Positions 26,524 through 33,804 of a stretch of DNA of 64,000 nt are shown in pieces. This DNA comes from JBGTGG01 sp964398945 (lineage in GTDB: Bacteria > Bacteroidota > Bacteroidia > Cytophagales > Cyclobacteriaceae): contig CAYNOT010000006.1 in NCBI GenBank assembly GCA_964398945.1, positions 124,001-188,000 of the forward strand. Direction: 5' to 3'. Position 1 is the stretch's first letter. Every line of letters starts with the position of its first letter. A program made the translations under genes and the position numbers. The notes under the pieces were generated by a model. That model was not told the origin of the DNA, searched no databases, and was given only the letters and a program-made list of their open reading frames with translations.

Positions 26524-27351
26524 TTACCGAGTGCTTTCTGATTCTTCAACTATTTTATCTAGCACCATTTCTATTTTGATTCCTTCAACTGTTAAGAATT
26601 CCATTCTAACAAAGCCCAATTTTTCATTAAAATAAAATACACTCCTTGTTTTAATTTGTTCATTAATTCCAAAAGCTTCGTACTTATAGACAGAATCAAT
26701 ATCCATCGGACCACTGTATATATCCTTTGATACAAAGGAATAATTAATCCGAAGTGATGAATTGTTTAACCAAGGGATTTTCTCAAGGGTATGTTGTGGA
26801 ATACCAAATTCCAATTCCCAGTATTTATTTTTCTCCAATGGAAATTTTATGTAAGGGAAAGGATTTAATTGATTGTATGAAAAAAAATGAATTCTGGGTG
26901 GGTGTAGGAATATACGTGAAGAATCCTCTATTACCCCTGTTTTCTCTCCATAAAATACCCTATCATTTGCATCGTAATAATCATATTTAATTATGGTTTG
27001 TGTATCACCTAAGCTAGTCTCCCCCTTGTTTTTGTAAACCATAAGATTAACCTTATCAATACAATATTTTTTTTTAAATGTCATTAACCTACTTGAGGGG
27101 CCATCAAGTTTCGGTTCTAAGCACATAAAATATCTTGTATTTGTACTATCAAAAAATGAGACTTGATAGACAAAGCTACGGCCCGTCTTAAAGATCTCAT
27201 TATCTTGATTTAATACATTAAACGAACCGCTATCCAAGAAGAATGGAGGCTCTGTGAGATTATATAAATTTTGGGTTGAAATCCTCCAATAGACAAAAGA
27301 AAGAATTAGTAAAATAGATATGAGCAAAATTGCGAGTATTTTTTTTTTCAT
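26524..27351 (-). CDS. Membrane-anchored hypothetical protein of the peptide island
   Basis: 275 residues from ATG 27351 (MKKKILAILLISILLILSFVYW). One N-terminal helix, then a soluble beta-rich domain rich in aromatic residues, facing the periplasm. No family recognised. Eleven nt ahead of the ATP-grasp gene, so probably co-transcribed with the maturases. It could be an immunity protein, a chaperone or an unrelated passenger; there is no sequence evidence to choose. Confidence 0.7.
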   Translation of the reverse strand: MKKKILAILLISILLILSFVYWRISTQNLYNLTEPPFFLDSGSFNVLNQDNEIFKTGRSFVYQVSFFDSTNTRYFMCLEPKLDGPSSRLMTFKKKYCIDKVNLMVYKNKGETSLGDTQTIIKYDYYDANDRVFYGEKTGVIEDSSRIFLHPPRIHFFSYNQLNPFPYIKFPLEKNKYWELEFGIPQHTLEKIPWLNNSSLRINYSFVSKDIYSGPMDIDSVYKYEAFGINEQIKTRSVFYFNEKLGFVRMEFLTVEGIKIEMVLDKIVEESESTR

Positions 27352-27377
27352 TTCTAAATTAATTATTTGAAGGCGTT

Positions 27378-27544
27378 TAATAACTGGAGTTACGCAAAAC
27401 AGTAACGTCATTGCGAGCGGTAGCGAAGCAATCCCAGTTTCTGTGCCGAAAAACGGATTGCTCGGTCCCCGATTTACACCGGGGCAAGCTGTTCCTCCCT
27501 CGCAATGACGGTCTTTTTATTGTTTTGCGTAAGTCCAGTTAATA
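27378..27544. mobile_element. MITE-like element with terminal inverted repeats and 5-bp target duplication
   Basis: The element covers 27383-27539 (157 bp). Its ends ACTGGAGTTACGCAAAACA and TGTTTTGCGTAAGTCCAGT are complementary at 18 of 19 positions. TAATA flanks it on both sides (27378-27382 and 27540-27544), as a target-site duplication. The inside has a second inverted pair (GTCATTGCGAG / CTCGCAATGAC). No coding frame, so it would need a transposase from elsewhere. It sits between the precursor genes and the maturation genes. Confidence 0.8.
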
Positions 27545-27580
27545 AACAAAGGTTAAACAAAGGTTGTTTAACCTTTGTTT
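27544..27580 (-). terminator. Perfect 17-bp hairpin after the precursor genes
   Basis: AAACAAAGGTTAAACAA at 27544-27560 and its exact complement at 27564-27580 enclose a 3-nt loop, 9 nt beyond the stop of precursor A. On the minus strand it ends the precursor transcript or protects its 3' end, which would let precursor mRNA exceed maturase mRNA. Confidence 0.6.
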
Positions 27581-27589
27581 AAGGATTAC

Positions 27590-27781
27590 TTATTCACAGC
27601 AATCATCAGGATAAGAGTCTCCATGAACATCATGTGTCTGAAATTGCCACCATGAACCTGTCCAATCCACATTTTCCGTATTCATCGTGGAGGGTGCTGG
27701 ACCCTGACCTCCAATTGTAAAAGTCATATCCAACTTACAAAGTTCAAATTGATTAAATCTGTTTTCCATTTCATTTTTCAT
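27590..27781 (-). CDS. Ribosomal peptide precursor A (GG leader, GDSYPDDCCE tail)
   Basis: 63 residues from ATG 27781 (MKNEMENRFNQFELCKLDMT), or 59 from ATG 27769. The leader ends in a Gly-Gly (residues 24-25, in FTIGGQG), the usual cut site of C39 peptidase exporters. The predicted core is 38 residues, contains WTGSWWQF and ends GDSYPDDCCE. The acidic and Ser/Thr residues suit ATP-grasp cross-linking. Precursor B, 17 nt upstream, shares the tail. Encoded just before the maturase genes and downstream of the C39 exporter on the same strand. Confidence 0.8.
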   Translation of the reverse strand: MKNEMENRFNQFELCKLDMTFTIGGQGPAPSTMNTENVDWTGSWWQFQTHDVHGDSYPDDCCE

Positions 27782-27797
27782 ATTTTCATTTTTTAGA

Positions 27798-27968
27798 TTA
27801 TTCACAACAATCATCGGCATACGAATCACCACAATTTTCAACATCTGTCGTACCTGTCAAGGCAAAGTACCACCCGCCAGTAAGGTGACTGTGTTCGGTT
27901 TGAGTTGCAGTATAACCCCCTACAACTTCTTTCATTTGCAATTTTGTAAGTGCTTCAATATTTTCCAT
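27798..27968 (-). CDS. Ribosomal peptide precursor B (GG leader, GDSYADDCCE tail)
   Basis: 56 residues, read as MENIEALTKLQMKEVVGG (leader, Gly-Gly at 17-18) plus a 38-residue predicted core beginning YTATQTEHSHLTGGWYF and ending GDSYADDCCE. It is short enough to be missed by many gene finders. The core has the same length as that of precursor A, with a common T-G-x-W motif and the same C-terminus save P to A. Cysteines near the end might form a disulfide or bind metal. Confidence 0.8.
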   Translation of the reverse strand: MENIEALTKLQMKEVVGGYTATQTEHSHLTGGWYFALTGTTDVENCGDSYADDCCE

Positions 27969-28041
27969 TTTAATTCATTTTTTTATTCTTACTCATTCGC
28001 TTTTCAGTATCCGCGGTAAATTTTCTGCTAGCTTCAAATAT

Positions 28042-28368
28042 TTACATATTAAAGGTATATTCCTTTATTCCGATAATATCGGACTGATAAAAATTATTCA
28101 AAATTATTTTTCCTCCCTTTAATATACGTTGACCTTCTCTATCCAACTTGCCAATCTTTAAGATAAATTCGGTTTGGTAATAATACGATTGGCGTTCCCT
28201 ACAATAAGCTATTTCAGCCCCCAGTTCCTTTAATTCCCGCAACTCATCCATTAACACAGATTTCCCCAAACCAAGCCGCTTAGCAAATTCCTCAGGTGTC
28301 CCAGTTGCCTTTCTACGGATCAAATCGTGCATCCGTTGTAATCGCTGAATGTATTTCAGTAAACTCAT
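28042..28368 (-). CDS. HTH protein associated with peptide loci
   Basis: 108 residues. The N-terminal 60 form a winged-helix-like HTH (YIQRLQRMHDLIRRKATGTPEEFAKRLGLGKSVLMDELRELKELG), then a strand (YYYQTEF). Similar small HTH proteins often stand beside C39-exported peptide genes in Bacteroidota. Probable local regulator. It lies between the exporter and the precursors on the same strand. Confidence 0.75.
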   Translation of the reverse strand: MSLLKYIQRLQRMHDLIRRKATGTPEEFAKRLGLGKSVLMDELRELKELGAEIAYCRERQSYYYQTEFILKIGKLDREGQRILKGGKIILNNFYQSDIIGIKEYTFNM

Positions 28369-28386
28369 AAGTAATCGTTTAGTTTT

Positions 28387-30585
28387 TTAATTCCCCAGTT
28401 CTAATTGGTTCTTTACTAATTCAAAATATTTTCCTTTCACTTTTGTCAATATCTCGTGGTTGCCTACTTCCACAATTTTTCCTTTCTCTAAGACCACAAT
28501 TTGATCGGCATTTTTTACCGTACTCAATCGGTGCGCAATCACCAGTACCGTTTTGCCATTAAAAAACTCATCCAGATTTTCCATGATAACTTTTTCATTG
28601 TTGGCATCCAATGCACTGGTGGCTTCATCAAAAAAGATAAATTCCGGATCTTTATATACAGCCCGTGCAATAAGCAAGCGTTGCTTTTGCCCTTGGCTTA
28701 AGCCAATGCCGTTTGTCCCTATTTTGGTATTGTAACCAAGTGGCAAGGATTCAATGTGTTCTTTAATATTGGCCACCTTTACAGCATGGAGCAACCTGGC
28801 CCTATCCACAGCCTCATCCCCTAATGCGATATTGTTGGCAATGGTATCTGAGAAAATAAAACCATCCTGCATCACTGCACCACATTGTTGTCGCCAACCG
28901 GAGGCAGCAATCTGGCCGAATGGGGTTCCTCCCACTATAATTTTTCCAGCTACCGGTGGATAGAATTTCAATAACAATTTCAAAAGGGTAGTTTTGCCAC
29001 TGCCACTGGCGCCCACAATGGCGGTAATCTTTCCCTCTGGGATTATCAGGTCAATATCGCATAATACTTTAGGTGAATGGGGGCCTTCGTATTGAAAAGA
29101 AAGGTTTTCAATGAGAATAGTTTTGTTTTCAGGCACCCCTATAACCGATGGCATGAAATCAGAAATTGGCTCCTCATTTTCAAGTGCATGGATTTCACCA
29201 ATGCGCTCCAGGCTGATTTTGGCATCCTGCCAATCGCGAGTGAACGCAATAAATTCGTTGACAGGTGCATTGAGTTGGCCGATGATATATTGCACAGCGA
29301 GCATCATACCCAACGTCATTTCACCATTGATTACTGCCAATGCAGCCATCACCGTTATAACCATGTTCTTTGATTCATTTAAGAAAAGGCTTCCCGCATC
29401 TTGATATTGCTGCAACTTAGTAGACTCTACATTGACGCGAAAGAGTTTGGCCTGGATGCGCTCCCATTCCCATCTTTTTTGAGTTTCGCAGTTGTTCATT
29501 TTGATTTCGCCCATCCCCTGCACCGATTGAATCAGGTTGGTCTGGTTATCGGACATTTGTTGAAACCGCTTATAATCCAGTTCAGCCCTGCGCTTTAAAA
29601 ACAAAAGCACGTATCCTATATATAGGGAACTCAAACCAAAAAACACCAGGAAAATTGGGATGTTGTAAACGGCTAAAACTACCCCAAAGATGATCAGATT
29701 GAAAAAGGAGAAAAGGATCGTAAGCGATGAGGTGCTCAAAAAGCGTTCAATCCGGGTGTGGTCTTCAATCCTTCTTAAGATATCCCCAATCATTTTACCT
29801 TCAAAAAATTGCATTGGCAACCTGAACAACTTCAGCAAGAAATCCGAAATGATGGAGATATTAATACGCGTGCTTAAATGCAATAGTATCCACCTCCGAA
29901 TAAAATCTACAGCCGTGCGGCTTATGAAAAGCATCATCTGCCCACCTAACACCAGGTAGATGAATTGGATATTCTGTGTATTGATACCCACATCTACAAT
30001 CGATTGGGTAAGGAAGGGCAGTGCGAGTTGGATCAGGCTACCTGTGAGCAAGCCAATTACAAGTTGGAATAATATTTTACGCTGATTTTTCAGATACCCA
30101 AAAAGGTATGTCAAACTCTTCCGTTTGTTTCCTTCGGCCTCCGGTTCATGCTCAAAAAAATGTGGCGTAGTTTCCAAGAGCAAGACCACACCAGTTTCAA
30201 GTCCATTGTCTTTGGCCGAAAGCCAACCTTTTTTGAATTCTTCAAATGTATAAGTAAGCAGCCCAATAGCTGGATCGGCAACAAACACTTTATTCTTTTC
30301 AATTTTGTAAACAACAACAAAATGGCGCTGATACCAATGCACAATACAGGGTAGAACAGCCTCTTCCACAAGTTTATTAAAGGGGATTTTGACTCCAATC
30401 GTACGGAAACCTATTGCCTCAGCAGCATCGCTAATACCCAAAAGTGAAACCCCCTCCCGGGTGAGGAATGATTTATTCCTTAATTCAGAAAGGGGATAAT
30501 TTCGACCGTAGTGCTTAGCCACCATACGCAAGCAAGTTGGGCCACAGTCCATTTGATCCAATTGTTTAGAAAATGTAAACTTCAT
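28387..30585 (-). CDS. C39 peptidase-containing ABC transporter (PCAT)
   Basis: 732 residues. The N-terminal C39 peptidase has the catalytic Cys14 in DQMDCGPTC, His88 in RHFVVVYK and Asp104 in VADPAIG. About six membrane helices follow (residues 160-440), then the nucleotide-binding domain: Walker A GASGSGKTTLLKL, signature LSQGQKQRLLIARAV, Walker B FIFFDEATSALD and an H-loop His. It cuts leaders after Gly-Gly and exports the core. The precursors on the same strand carry such leaders. Confidence 0.93.
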   Translation of the reverse strand: MKFTFSKQLDQMDCGPTCLRMVAKHYGRNYPLSELRNKSFLTREGVSLLGISDAAEAIGFRTIGVKIPFNKLVEEAVLPCIVHWYQRHFVVVYKIEKNKVFVADPAIGLLTYTFEEFKKGWLSAKDNGLETGVVLLLETTPHFFEHEPEAEGNKRKSLTYLFGYLKNQRKILFQLVIGLLTGSLIQLALPFLTQSIVDVGINTQNIQFIYLVLGGQMMLFISRTAVDFIRRWILLHLSTRINISIISDFLLKLFRLPMQFFEGKMIGDILRRIEDHTRIERFLSTSSLTILFSFFNLIIFGVVLAVYNIPIFLVFFGLSSLYIGYVLLFLKRRAELDYKRFQQMSDNQTNLIQSVQGMGEIKMNNCETQKRWEWERIQAKLFRVNVESTKLQQYQDAGSLFLNESKNMVITVMAALAVINGEMTLGMMLAVQYIIGQLNAPVNEFIAFTRDWQDAKISLERIGEIHALENEEPISDFMPSVIGVPENKTILIENLSFQYEGPHSPKVLCDIDLIIPEGKITAIVGASGSGKTTLLKLLLKFYPPVAGKIIVGGTPFGQIAASGWRQQCGAVMQDGFIFSDTIANNIALGDEAVDRARLLHAVKVANIKEHIESLPLGYNTKIGTNGIGLSQGQKQRLLIARAVYKDPEFIFFDEATSALDANNEKVIMENLDEFFNGKTVLVIAHRLSTVKNADQIVVLEKGKIVEVGNHEILTKVKGKYFELVKNQLELGN

Positions 30586-31040
30586 TTAAAACATAATGAT
30601 TAAAGAGTTGTTACATCAACCACATAATCATTTCAATGGAAACACTATGCGTATGCCAACGATTTTAATACTAAAATTAATTTTGCCTTTAGGATTCCAG
30701 GTGGGCTCGGGGATCAAGATTGATCAGGTGGGTCAAGGAACCTCGTACAAGTAAATAAAATATTACTAAACAAACAAACTCAACGGGTGCATTTTCAGGT
30801 AGAAGTATTGAACAACAAAACCATTTTATTGGCAGACGGGGTTGTTTGATTTGAAAATTTGATGATTAGTTGATTAGCTAATTGAAAATAAGGAGAAGCC
30901 TCTGGAGAAATTCAGGGGCTTTTTTGTGTGGGAATCTCTGTCCAACGAAATACTTCCTTAGATTAGCAGTCACAATCGTTACAACCAACCAAATTTAATA
31001 ACTGTTGGCATAGGTTAATAAAATTGATGACTATTAAAAA
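30586..31040. other. Right edge of the island and spacer before the MutS-like gene
   Basis: No gene. It contains the C39 exporter upstream region (30586-30790), the second copy of the atpC 3' end and terminator (30799-30925), and an AT-rich leader to 31040. No clear TAnnTTTG box was found for either flanking gene. Confidence 0.5.
30799..30925 (+). repeat. Direct repeat copy 2: atpC 3' end plus terminator (right island boundary)
   Basis: The sequence encodes VEVLNNKTILLADGVV and a stop, the exact end of AtpC, out of any gene context, and then repeats the atpC terminator hairpin with one base change. Two synonymous differences (GTT to GTA, GTG to GTA) separate it from copy 1, so it is a diverged allele and not an assembly echo. 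Confidence 0.8.
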
Positions 31041-32684
31041 ATGGAATACTTTATTTTTGGATCCGTCAGCATCATAATTTTACTTCTTCTTGTCCAGTAC
31101 TTTAGCAAAGGGAGGTTAAAAACTGACATCGAGAAAATTCGTATGGATTGGGGCAAACCCAAATCAAAGAGTCATTTCAATTTTATTGGAATAGAAAAGT
31201 ATGCAGATACGGTCAAAGAAACGTTTCATCGTCTAACAGCTCAAACCATAGACGATATTGATTTTCACAAACTCTTTAAATTTATCGATAGAACTACAAG
31301 TAAAGTAGGACAACAATTTTTGTATAAGAAGGGAATAGAACCGTCAAACCAAAAAGAACACCCATTAGAAGAGTCTATTAAATTATTTTCAGAAAATACA
31401 GCGCTGCGAGAAAAAATTCAGCTTGAGCTTAGTAAACTAAATAATGATGACGCCTACACTATTGTGTCATTGTTACATGACGCCTCGATAGAAAAACCGA
31501 AATGGTTCAAGCTCCTGACATTAGATATTATCCTTGTAGCCGGCTTGCTTATTTTATCCTTCAAATATCCGATTCTTTTAATTATTCTCCTTTTACCCAT
31601 CACCATCAACAGTTTTTTACATCTGTGGAATAAAAGCAATACCTTTTATTTCGTAAGATCAATCCCTCAACTCAATATATTGATTAACGTATCGAAAGAA
31701 TTGCTTAAAAAAGATGCAAAACTTTACAACCGATCCGTGGAGGAAAGCATAATCAATTTAAAGTCATTCCAAAAGAAGGCTCAGCTAATAAGATTTGAAG
31801 ATGGAGGAATCCTCTCAGACTTTGACATTTTTCAGTATGCATTCGATCTTATAAAAGCTGTCTTTCTTATTGAAGTGTTTATGGTTTTCAAGATTGTAAA
31901 AGAGCTAAAAGATAAACGCTCTTCCATCATCACTTTATTCAACTATGTTGGGAGTATTGATGCTTCAATTTCAATAGCATCGCTTCGAGCCGGGGAATTA
32001 AAAACTTGTCAACCTGTTTTCAGGGAAGCAAAAAAAGAAGTAATCGTAAAAAACATTTATCACCCATTGATTAAGAATTGCGTTGAGAATAGCTTGGCAA
32101 TAAATAACAAAAGTATTTTAATTACAGGCTCGAATATGTCTGGTAAATCTACTTTTCTAAGAACCTTGATGATTAATTCAATATTAGCACAGACAATTTA
32201 CACTTGCTTCGCAGCTGAATATAGCTCCCCGGTTTTAAAACAATTTTCATCCATTCGAATTGACGACAATCTTTTTGAGGGTAAGAGTTATTATTTTCAA
32301 GAAGTTAGTACAATAGCTTCTTTTATAGAAGAAGCTAAGCTTCCTCATCAAAATGTATTTTTCCTGGATGAGGTTTTTAAAGGCACGAACACCGTTGAGC
32401 GAATTGCAGCAGCAAAAGGAATACTCTCTTATTTAAATCGAAAGAACAATATTGTTGTGGTGTCAACTCATGATATTGAGTTAGCGACTATGCTAGAGAA
32501 AGAATACGACTTATATCATTTCACTGAAACCATCGAAAGTGATGAGCTTCATTTTGACCATAGCATAAAATCAGGTCAGTTAAGAACCACGAATGCTATT
32601 AAGATATTGGAAATATCAGGTTACCCTCCTGAGATCCTTAATGAAGCTCGCCAGATTAGCAAGACGTTAAGAACAGACAAGTAA
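31041..32684 (+). CDS. Membrane-anchored MutS-family ATPase
   Basis: 547 residues. An N-terminal helix (3-20) and a hydrophobic pair near 175-205 suggest membrane attachment. The core/lever region (about 220-340) is followed by the ATPase: Walker A ITGSNMSGKSTFLRTL, Walker B VFFLDEVFKGTN, and STHDIELATMLE. The mismatch-recognition domain I of true MutS is missing, so it is unlikely to act in classical repair. Related proteins are annotated as MutS in many Bacteroidota; role unknown. Confidence 0.8.
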   Translation: MEYFIFGSVSIIILLLLVQYFSKGRLKTDIEKIRMDWGKPKSKSHFNFIGIEKYADTVKETFHRLTAQTIDDIDFHKLFKFIDRTTSKVGQQFLYKKGIEPSNQKEHPLEESIKLFSENTALREKIQLELSKLNNDDAYTIVSLLHDASIEKPKWFKLLTLDIILVAGLLILSFKYPILLIILLLPITINSFLHLWNKSNTFYFVRSIPQLNILINVSKELLKKDAKLYNRSVEESIINLKSFQKKAQLIRFEDGGILSDFDIFQYAFDLIKAVFLIEVFMVFKIVKELKDKRSSIITLFNYVGSIDASISIASLRAGELKTCQPVFREAKKEVIVKNIYHPLIKNCVENSLAINNKSILITGSNMSGKSTFLRTLMINSILAQTIYTCFAAEYSSPVLKQFSSIRIDDNLFEGKSYYFQEVSTIASFIEEAKLPHQNVFFLDEVFKGTNTVERIAAAKGILSYLNRKNNIVVVSTHDIELATMLEKEYDLYHFTETIESDELHFDHSIKSGQLRTTNAIKILEISGYPPEILNEARQISKTLRTDK

Positions 32685-32735
32685 TTAAGGGCACCTAATT
32701 ACCGTGATGCGATAGTTATCTATCTTCGCGCCACA

Positions 32736-32795
32736 ATGAAGGACACTTGTTTTTATTCCCCTTACGTAAAACCACTTTCATTGATTCCGGATTAA
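32736..32795 (+). pseudogene. Duplicated, stopped copy of the 5' end of the next gene
   Basis: ATG at 32736 begins MKDTCFYSPYVKPLSLIPD and stops at 32793-32795. It aligns with the start of the gene at 32893 (MKDTCFIPLSVKPLSLIPD) with few base changes, including an inserted T that is compensated later. It is preceded by TATCTTCG at 32721-32728, a near match to the -7 box. Confidence 0.7.
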
Positions 32796-32797
32796 CT

Positions 32798-32876
32798 CTC
32801 TCCTCGGCCTGTGTCCCACAGACCGAAACCAGTAAATGTTCTGTGAGGACACAGACCTTGGTTTGGGAGATTTATT
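32798..32876. repeat. Hairpin element between the two copies
   Basis: CTGTGTCC at 32809-32816 followed by CACAGA (32817-32822) pairs with TCTGTG (32840-32845) and GGACACAG (32847-32854), a 14-bp stem with one bulge; flanking CTCTCC and GGGAGA add partial pairing. It may have come with, or caused, the duplication. Confidence 0.5.
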
Positions 32877-32892
32877 CGATCTTTGTTGAGCA

Positions 32893-33660
32893 ATGAAGGA
32901 CACCTGTTTTATTCCCCTTTCTGTAAAACCACTTTCATTGATTCCGGATGAACTCAACGATCCTTTTGGTTCAGTCGTTCCTGAAATTTGTAAACTCGCG
33001 GCCATCGACTTACAAGAGCTGATGATAAAAAACCAACAACAGTGGCAAGATGATTTTGCTTTGCCCGTTGGTGAAACAGAAACAATAAAAGGGAAAATGT
33101 TTGGTGTTTTAGTTGTAGAAAACGCGGACAAAGAAATCGGATACATCTGTACCTTCTCCGGTAAATTCCAGGGCAATTCACACCCCTCCATTTTTGTACC
33201 GTCCCTGTTTGATATTTCAACGAATGATTATTTCATTACCAAAGGCATGCTCGCACTATCAGCAATTGGAAATCAAATTAAAGAACTGAAAATTCAAAAC
33301 CAACCAGCAGGTTTGTCGGAAATGGAACAGCTGAAAATTGAAAGGAAGACAAAATCCATCCTGTTACAACAGGGGCTCTTTGACCAGTATTATTTTTTGA
33401 ACAAAGCGATGAAGTCAAAAAGCCTGTGCGCAATTTTTGAAGAATACGGAAAGAAGAAACCTGCCGCAGGAGCAGGCGAATGCGCAGCACCAAAATTACT
33501 TCAATACGCATACAAACACGGAATGAAACCGTTGGCGATTGCCGAATTTTGGTGGGGCAAACAATCTAAATCAGGAGACCGAAAACATAAAAATTTTTAT
33601 CCCGCTTGCAAGGATAAGTGCCGTCCTATTCTGGGCTATATGCTAGGTCTATCAATTTGA
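32893..33660 (+). CDS. Orphan N-terminal half of a large RluA-type pseudouridine synthase
   Basis: 255 residues. The sequence matches the non-catalytic N-terminal region of the long (about 550-residue) Bacteroidota RluA-family enzymes: KGKMFGVLVVEN, LLQQGLFDQYYFLNK, GAGECAAPKLLQYAYKHGMKPLAIAEFWWG and FYPACKDKCRPILGYML. The next part in full-length proteins would be the catalytic RluA domain, but the frame ends GLSI-stop and no catalytic domain follows. The middle coiled coil also looks shortened. Probably a truncated gene, possibly retained. Confidence 0.65.
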   Translation: MKDTCFIPLSVKPLSLIPDELNDPFGSVVPEICKLAAIDLQELMIKNQQQWQDDFALPVGETETIKGKMFGVLVVENADKEIGYICTFSGKFQGNSHPSIFVPSLFDISTNDYFITKGMLALSAIGNQIKELKIQNQPAGLSEMEQLKIERKTKSILLQQGLFDQYYFLNKAMKSKSLCAIFEEYGKKKPAAGAGECAAPKLLQYAYKHGMKPLAIAEFWWGKQSKSGDRKHKNFYPACKDKCRPILGYMLGLSI

Positions 33661-33680
33661 TTGACAGGTGTGGCAAAAAA

Positions 33681-33797
33681 ATGGACAGATTCCGATACAT
33701 GTCCAGTTTTTAGCTAAAAACTGGACATGCTGTGATTTTTGTCCAGTTTTCTTCGCTAAATTTATGGCGTGTCCAGTTTCTACCTAAAAAATGGACA
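33681..33797 (+). promoter_or_regulatory. Palindromic operator cluster upstream of fic
   Basis: 33698-33729 is a perfect 32-bp palindrome (half-site CATGTCCAGTTTTTAG). A second copy at 33770-33797 keeps 25 of 28 positions and lies just before the fic ATG. Half-sites TGGACA at 33682-33687 and TGTCCAG at 33740-33746 complete the array. The winged-helix end of the Fic protein is the likely binder (inference). Confidence 0.65.
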
Positions 33798-33804
33798 ATC
33801 CACC

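Noticed and set aside
30111..30398. 95-residue frame within the C39 exporter gene
   Set aside because: Same strand but out of frame with the intact peptidase domain, no start context and no family.
22749..30798. Integrase or transposase in the island
   Set aside because: All frames were read; none shows tyrosine or serine recombinase or DDE motifs.
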